Assembly: GCF_000471625.1 (NCBI RefSeq)
Contig: NZ_AUSW01000006.1
Span: 62,001-126,000 of the forward strand
Length of the DNA: 64,000 nucleotides
Source: Psychrobacter aquaticus CMS 56
Lineage (GTDB): Bacteria; Pseudomonadota; Gammaproteobacteria; Pseudomonadales; Moraxellaceae
Reading direction: 5' to 3'
The notes under the pieces were generated by a model, which saw nothing but the letters and a program-made list of their open reading frames with translations, was not told the DNA's origin and searched no databases. Every line of letters starts with the position of its first letter. The first letter of the stretch is position 1. A program made the position numbers and the translations under genes. Shown piece by piece: positions 61,247-64,000 of this stretch.

Positions 61247-61267
61247 CCTCCTTCACCGCCAATCTTA
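61247..61267. repeat. attR direct repeat
   Basis: Exact 21-bp copy of 38940-38960. The upstream bases differ from the tRNA, so this is only the tRNA tail, as expected for the distal junction of an integrated element. Confidence 0.92.
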
Positions 61268-61648
61268 TCTATATTAGTAAAAGCCTTAGTTTTCCTATCT
61301 TTTTCCACCCTCTCCTAAATATCCCTTAAAAACTTTTAAGATAAATCTTATGGTTTTCTCATGCTTGCTTTTCTGATATCACCTTCTACGATTTTCTTAT
61401 CACTAAATTTACATTAATAGACGATTTCTTCAACCTTAAACCGCTTTAACTCTCTATTCCATCTTTCTCATTGAATTTGGCTTTCATAATAACAACAGTG
61501 AGACGTTATCTCAAAATAGGGTGCGTTATAATGGGATCAACTCGTCTCTTATCAGACACGCTGTAGCGTCCAAACTAATATCATCATAGAAGATCCATTG
61601 AATATATTGCCTTTAAACAATCGTATATCCCTGCCAAAAAACTTCATA

Positions 61649-62425
61649 ATGCCAGTGCGAGTTATATTAACCATTATCGGTAGCCTTATGATCGTCGACT
61701 GTACGATTTTAATGGTGTCCAGAAAAATCAACTTTGGCTCTGTTGTACCCTTTTTATTGGGCATGGTGTTTGTTGCTCATGGTATTTTTTGGCGCAGCAT
61801 CATAAGATTCATCTGCCAAAACTGTTGGTTAAGCCGTTTTTGGTATGGGCTATGGATGGTGTTTTTTATCTGGCTGATCAGTTTTGGCATTTTTGTTTAT
61901 GCATTACAGCAGCAGATTAAACAAAGTGCTAGAGCTATACCCGAAGTCGCTGCTATCATTGTACTAGGGTCAGGTACAGTGGCAGGCAAACCCACACCCA
62001 CACTTGCCAAACGCTTGGATACTGCCGCGCCCCTTATCGATTCACAAAAAAGCGCGCTAGTCATCACTAGCGGGGGCATAGGTTTTGGTCAGAAACATAG
62101 CGAAGCCTATATTATGGCAACCTACTTGTACGATACGTATGACATTCCTCTTAAGCATATTTTGCAAGAAGGTCAAAGCACGAGTACAGCAGAAAACCTT
62201 ATTTATAGCCAAGAGATATTAGCGGCAAAAGGCATTTCTATCGCAGCGCCCATCGCTATCGTGACCAGTGATTTTCATATTATTCGCGCAGCAAACATCG
62301 CTCGGCATCAAGGCTACGTGCAACCTATTATGCTCGCCAGCCCTACTCCGTTATCAATTCGCTATAACGCGTGGTTTCGAGAGTACTTTGCCTTTGTCAG
62401 CGGTTGGCTTTTTAGAGAATACTAG
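61649..62425 (+). CDS. YdcF/SanA-like DUF218 membrane protein
   Basis: About 258 aa from ATG 61649; the frame also opens at TTG 61598. Three N-terminal membrane helices (VILTIIGSLMIVDCTILMVS, FLLGMVFVAHGIFW and WMVFFIWLISFGIFVYAL) precede a DUF218 domain (AAIIVLGSGTV, then RLDTAAPLI, ITSGG, SEAYIMATYLYD, QSTSTAENLIYSQEIL and IVTSDFHIIRAANIA). Relatives (SanA, YdcF) affect envelope integrity. The biochemical role is unclear. It is the first chromosomal gene after the island and lies just upstream of cls. Confidence 0.87.
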   Translation: MPVRVILTIIGSLMIVDCTILMVSRKINFGSVVPFLLGMVFVAHGIFWRSIIRFICQNCWLSRFWYGLWMVFFIWLISFGIFVYALQQQIKQSARAIPEVAAIIVLGSGTVAGKPTPTLAKRLDTAAPLIDSQKSALVITSGGIGFGQKHSEAYIMATYLYDTYDIPLKHILQEGQSTSTAENLIYSQEILAAKGISIAAPIAIVTSDFHIIRAANIARHQGYVQPIMLASPTPLSIRYNAWFREYFAFVSGWLFREY

Positions 62426-62508
62426 ACGTTTTTCATAGTACTTCTCTTTCTGATTAGTTAAAGCGATTAATACTTTGTAGATATAAAATAATAATAAGGG
62501 ACGCTGTT

Positions 62509-63948
62509 ATGATCGTAGATATTTTGTTGACGATACATTTTATCCTACTGATACTGATTTCTTTACGGGTCTTATCTCGTCATGATTTGACCTCGCCCGC
62601 TAGATTAGCATGGATTGTCATCCTGTTTATTTTGCCTTATTTTGGCGTGCTAATTTACTGGATGTTTGGTGAAGTGCATTTAGGTCATGACTTTGGGCAA
62701 AAATGCGACGATATCATTAAGCGATTAAATACTCATAGTCCAAGCGTTCTTGGTCATGAGACGACGTTAGAGAAGATGATCAAGCCCGCCTATCAAGCTT
62801 CCTTTGCTTACGCAGCAAAAGCCACCGGTTTTCATACTATGGAGGGTAATCAGGCAGAGCTCATGGCAGATGCAAGCGAAACCCGCAGACGCATGATTGC
62901 CGATTTTGATGCTGCAACAGACCATATCCATGTTCTGTATTACATTTGGCTCGTCGATGGCATGGGTATTGATACCGCGCAAGCTCTCATCCGAGCAGCA
63001 AAGCGCGGCGTTATTTGTCGAGCAATGGTCGATGGCATGGGCTCACGGAAGATGGTGAGCTCAAAGATATGGCAAGAAATGAAAGATGCTGGCGTACAAG
63101 TTAGTGTAGCTCTTCCGCTAACCAACTTTGTAAAAGTAATGCTGTTTAGCCGTATTGATCTTCGTAATCACCGCAAGATTACTGTCATTGATGGCACAAT
63201 CGGCTACTTGGGTAGTCGTAACTGCGCCGATCCTGAATTTATGGTAAAACCAAAATATGCTCCGTGGGTCGATATTATGCTGCGTATCGAAGGACCTGTG
63301 GTCGCGCAAAATCAGATGTTATTTGCCAGTGATTGGTTGATTGAAAACCCAAACACTCCGCTTGATAGCTTTTATTATAATAGTACACCAAAGCCTAATG
63401 GCTTCCCTGCCCAAGTTTTTTCAGATGGTCCCACTCAGCGGCACGGTACCACGCCACAGTTTTTGGGTGCTTTGATTAGCCAAGCACAAGAGACGCTGAT
63501 TATCTCTACGCCTTATTTCGTGCCTGATTATTCACTCGTCAGTATTTTATGCGCTACCGCTTATCGCGGGGTTGAAGTGACGATGGTTTTTCCAAAAAAT
63601 AACGATTCCTTTATCGTTGCCGCGACCAGTCGCAGTTATTATTGGCAATTGCTTGAAGCGGGGGTAAAAATTTATGAATATAAACCAGGCTTGTTACATG
63701 CAAAGACCTTGACGATTGATGGTGAAATTAGCTTGATTGGCTCGACCAATTTAGACTTGCGTAGCTTTGATTTGAATTATGAGAATAACGTTATATTCAG
63801 CGATAAGGAGCTGACGGCGAATATTATCGACCGTCAATACCAATATATCGCTGACTCAGACGAAGTAACACGTGAAGAGGTCAAAAACTGGCCACTATCT
63901 TCTAGGATTTGGAACAACATCATTGCTACGATGGGACCTGTTTTATAA
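62509..63948 (+). CDS. cls: Cardiolipin synthase (phospholipase D family)
   Basis: Condenses two phosphatidylglycerols to cardiolipin at the inner membrane. 479 aa. Two N-terminal helices (residues 3-20 and 37-55, ending PYFGVLIYWMFGE) precede two HKD catalytic motifs: HRKITVIDGTIGYLGSRN (about 221-238) and HAKTLTIDGEISLIGSTN (about 400-417). Length and the N-terminal helices match ClsA-type enzymes. It is 83 bp downstream of the YdcF-like gene on the same strand and appears complete just before the window end. Confidence 0.93.
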   Translation: MIVDILLTIHFILLILISLRVLSRHDLTSPARLAWIVILFILPYFGVLIYWMFGEVHLGHDFGQKCDDIIKRLNTHSPSVLGHETTLEKMIKPAYQASFAYAAKATGFHTMEGNQAELMADASETRRRMIADFDAATDHIHVLYYIWLVDGMGIDTAQALIRAAKRGVICRAMVDGMGSRKMVSSKIWQEMKDAGVQVSVALPLTNFVKVMLFSRIDLRNHRKITVIDGTIGYLGSRNCADPEFMVKPKYAPWVDIMLRIEGPVVAQNQMLFASDWLIENPNTPLDSFYYNSTPKPNGFPAQVFSDGPTQRHGTTPQFLGALISQAQETLIISTPYFVPDYSLVSILCATAYRGVEVTMVFPKNNDSFIVAATSRSYYWQLLEAGVKIYEYKPGLLHAKTLTIDGEISLIGSTNLDLRSFDLNYENNVIFSDKELTANIIDRQYQYIADSDEVTREEVKNWPLSSRIWNNIIATMGPVL

Positions 63949-64000
63949 GCCCATTACTTTACGCCCATCACGTTATTTTGTGAAGTTGTCTTGATAAGAT

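Larger units (their letters stand above)
38940..61267. mobile_element. tRNA-Ser-integrated genomic island (about 22.3 kb)
   Basis: The island is bounded by a 21-bp direct repeat (38940-38960 and 61247-61267) from the tRNA-Ser 3' end. It begins with a P4-type integrase and contains AlpA, a YagK/YfjJ-type protein, DUF932, YqaJ and RDF-like genes, then defence cargo (IetAS, type I RM with an inserted CD-NTase/SLATT pair). Its genes look more AT-rich than flanking core genes. No conjugation or capsid genes are visible, so it is probably a satellite-like or mobilisable integrative element. Confidence 0.9.
60894..61648. other. Right end of the island and adjoining spacer
   Basis: About 755 bp with no credible gene. 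It holds the GTTGGTATA pair (61166-61186), attR (61247-61267) and then chromosomal spacer up to the YdcF-like gene. Beyond attR the DNA is AT-rich with no clear terminator or repeat. Confidence 0.6.

Noticed and set aside
61201..61260. Possible second tRNA-Ser at the right end of the island
   Set aside because: Only the last bases of the tRNA are duplicated; no D-arm, anticodon arm or T-arm precedes it, so it is attR.

Overview
The window looks like chromosome of a Psychrobacter-type gammaproteobacterium (Moraxellaceae). This is inferred from gene content: a response regulator and kinase closely matching Acinetobacter BfmR/BfmS, a DUF3360 permease, the rpsP-rimM-trmD-rplS and atp operons in their usual gene order, and AT-rich intergenic DNA. 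No rRNA, CRISPR array or insertion sequence was seen.

Core part, 1-38.9 kb. The left edge holds the end of folA, then uvrC, a DUF3360 permease, a DUF4442 hotdog protein and the ribosome/tRNA operon rpsP-rimM-trmD-rplS. An EnvZ-like kinase without an adjacent regulator faces a 59-aa membrane peptide gene and bfmRS. The nine-gene atp locus (atpI B E F H A G D C) follows on the minus strand. Next is a zinc uptake locus, znuA divergent from zur-znuC-znuB around a Zur-box palindrome. Then come cpdA, dksA-gluQRS, ftsW and murD, a SulP transporter with a Usp protein, glnK-amtB behind a sigma-54-like promoter, a DUF2147 protein, a small unknown protein and a secreted nuclease.

Genomic island, 38.94-61.27 kb. 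tRNA-Ser(GGA) is the insertion site. A 21-bp piece of its 3' end is repeated at 61247-61267, bracketing about 22.3 kb. Beside the left end is a P4-type tyrosine integrase, and copies of GTTGGTATA lie near both ends. The left half carries mobile-element genes: a YagK/YfjJ (inovirus Gp2-like) protein, a zinc-ribbon protein, DUF932, a YqaJ nuclease, a protein resembling gp3-type recombination directionality factors, and AlpA. Several are separated by strong terminators.

The right half is defence cargo. It has an AAA ATPase/subtilase pair matching IetAS and a type I restriction-modification operon on the minus strand. Inside that operon, between hsdS and hsdR, sit a CD-NTase with an AGS-C sensor domain and a SLATT-like membrane protein, which together look like a CBASS module. 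Junctions are -11, -4, +1 and about 0 nt, so restriction and cyclic-nucleotide signalling appear to be expressed as one unit. A half-length S-like gene and an unknown gene precede hsdM, and a YgjP-like metalloprotease follows hsdR. This nested arrangement is the most interesting feature of the window.

Beyond the island are a YdcF/SanA-like membrane protein and a cardiolipin synthase, which resume the chromosome.
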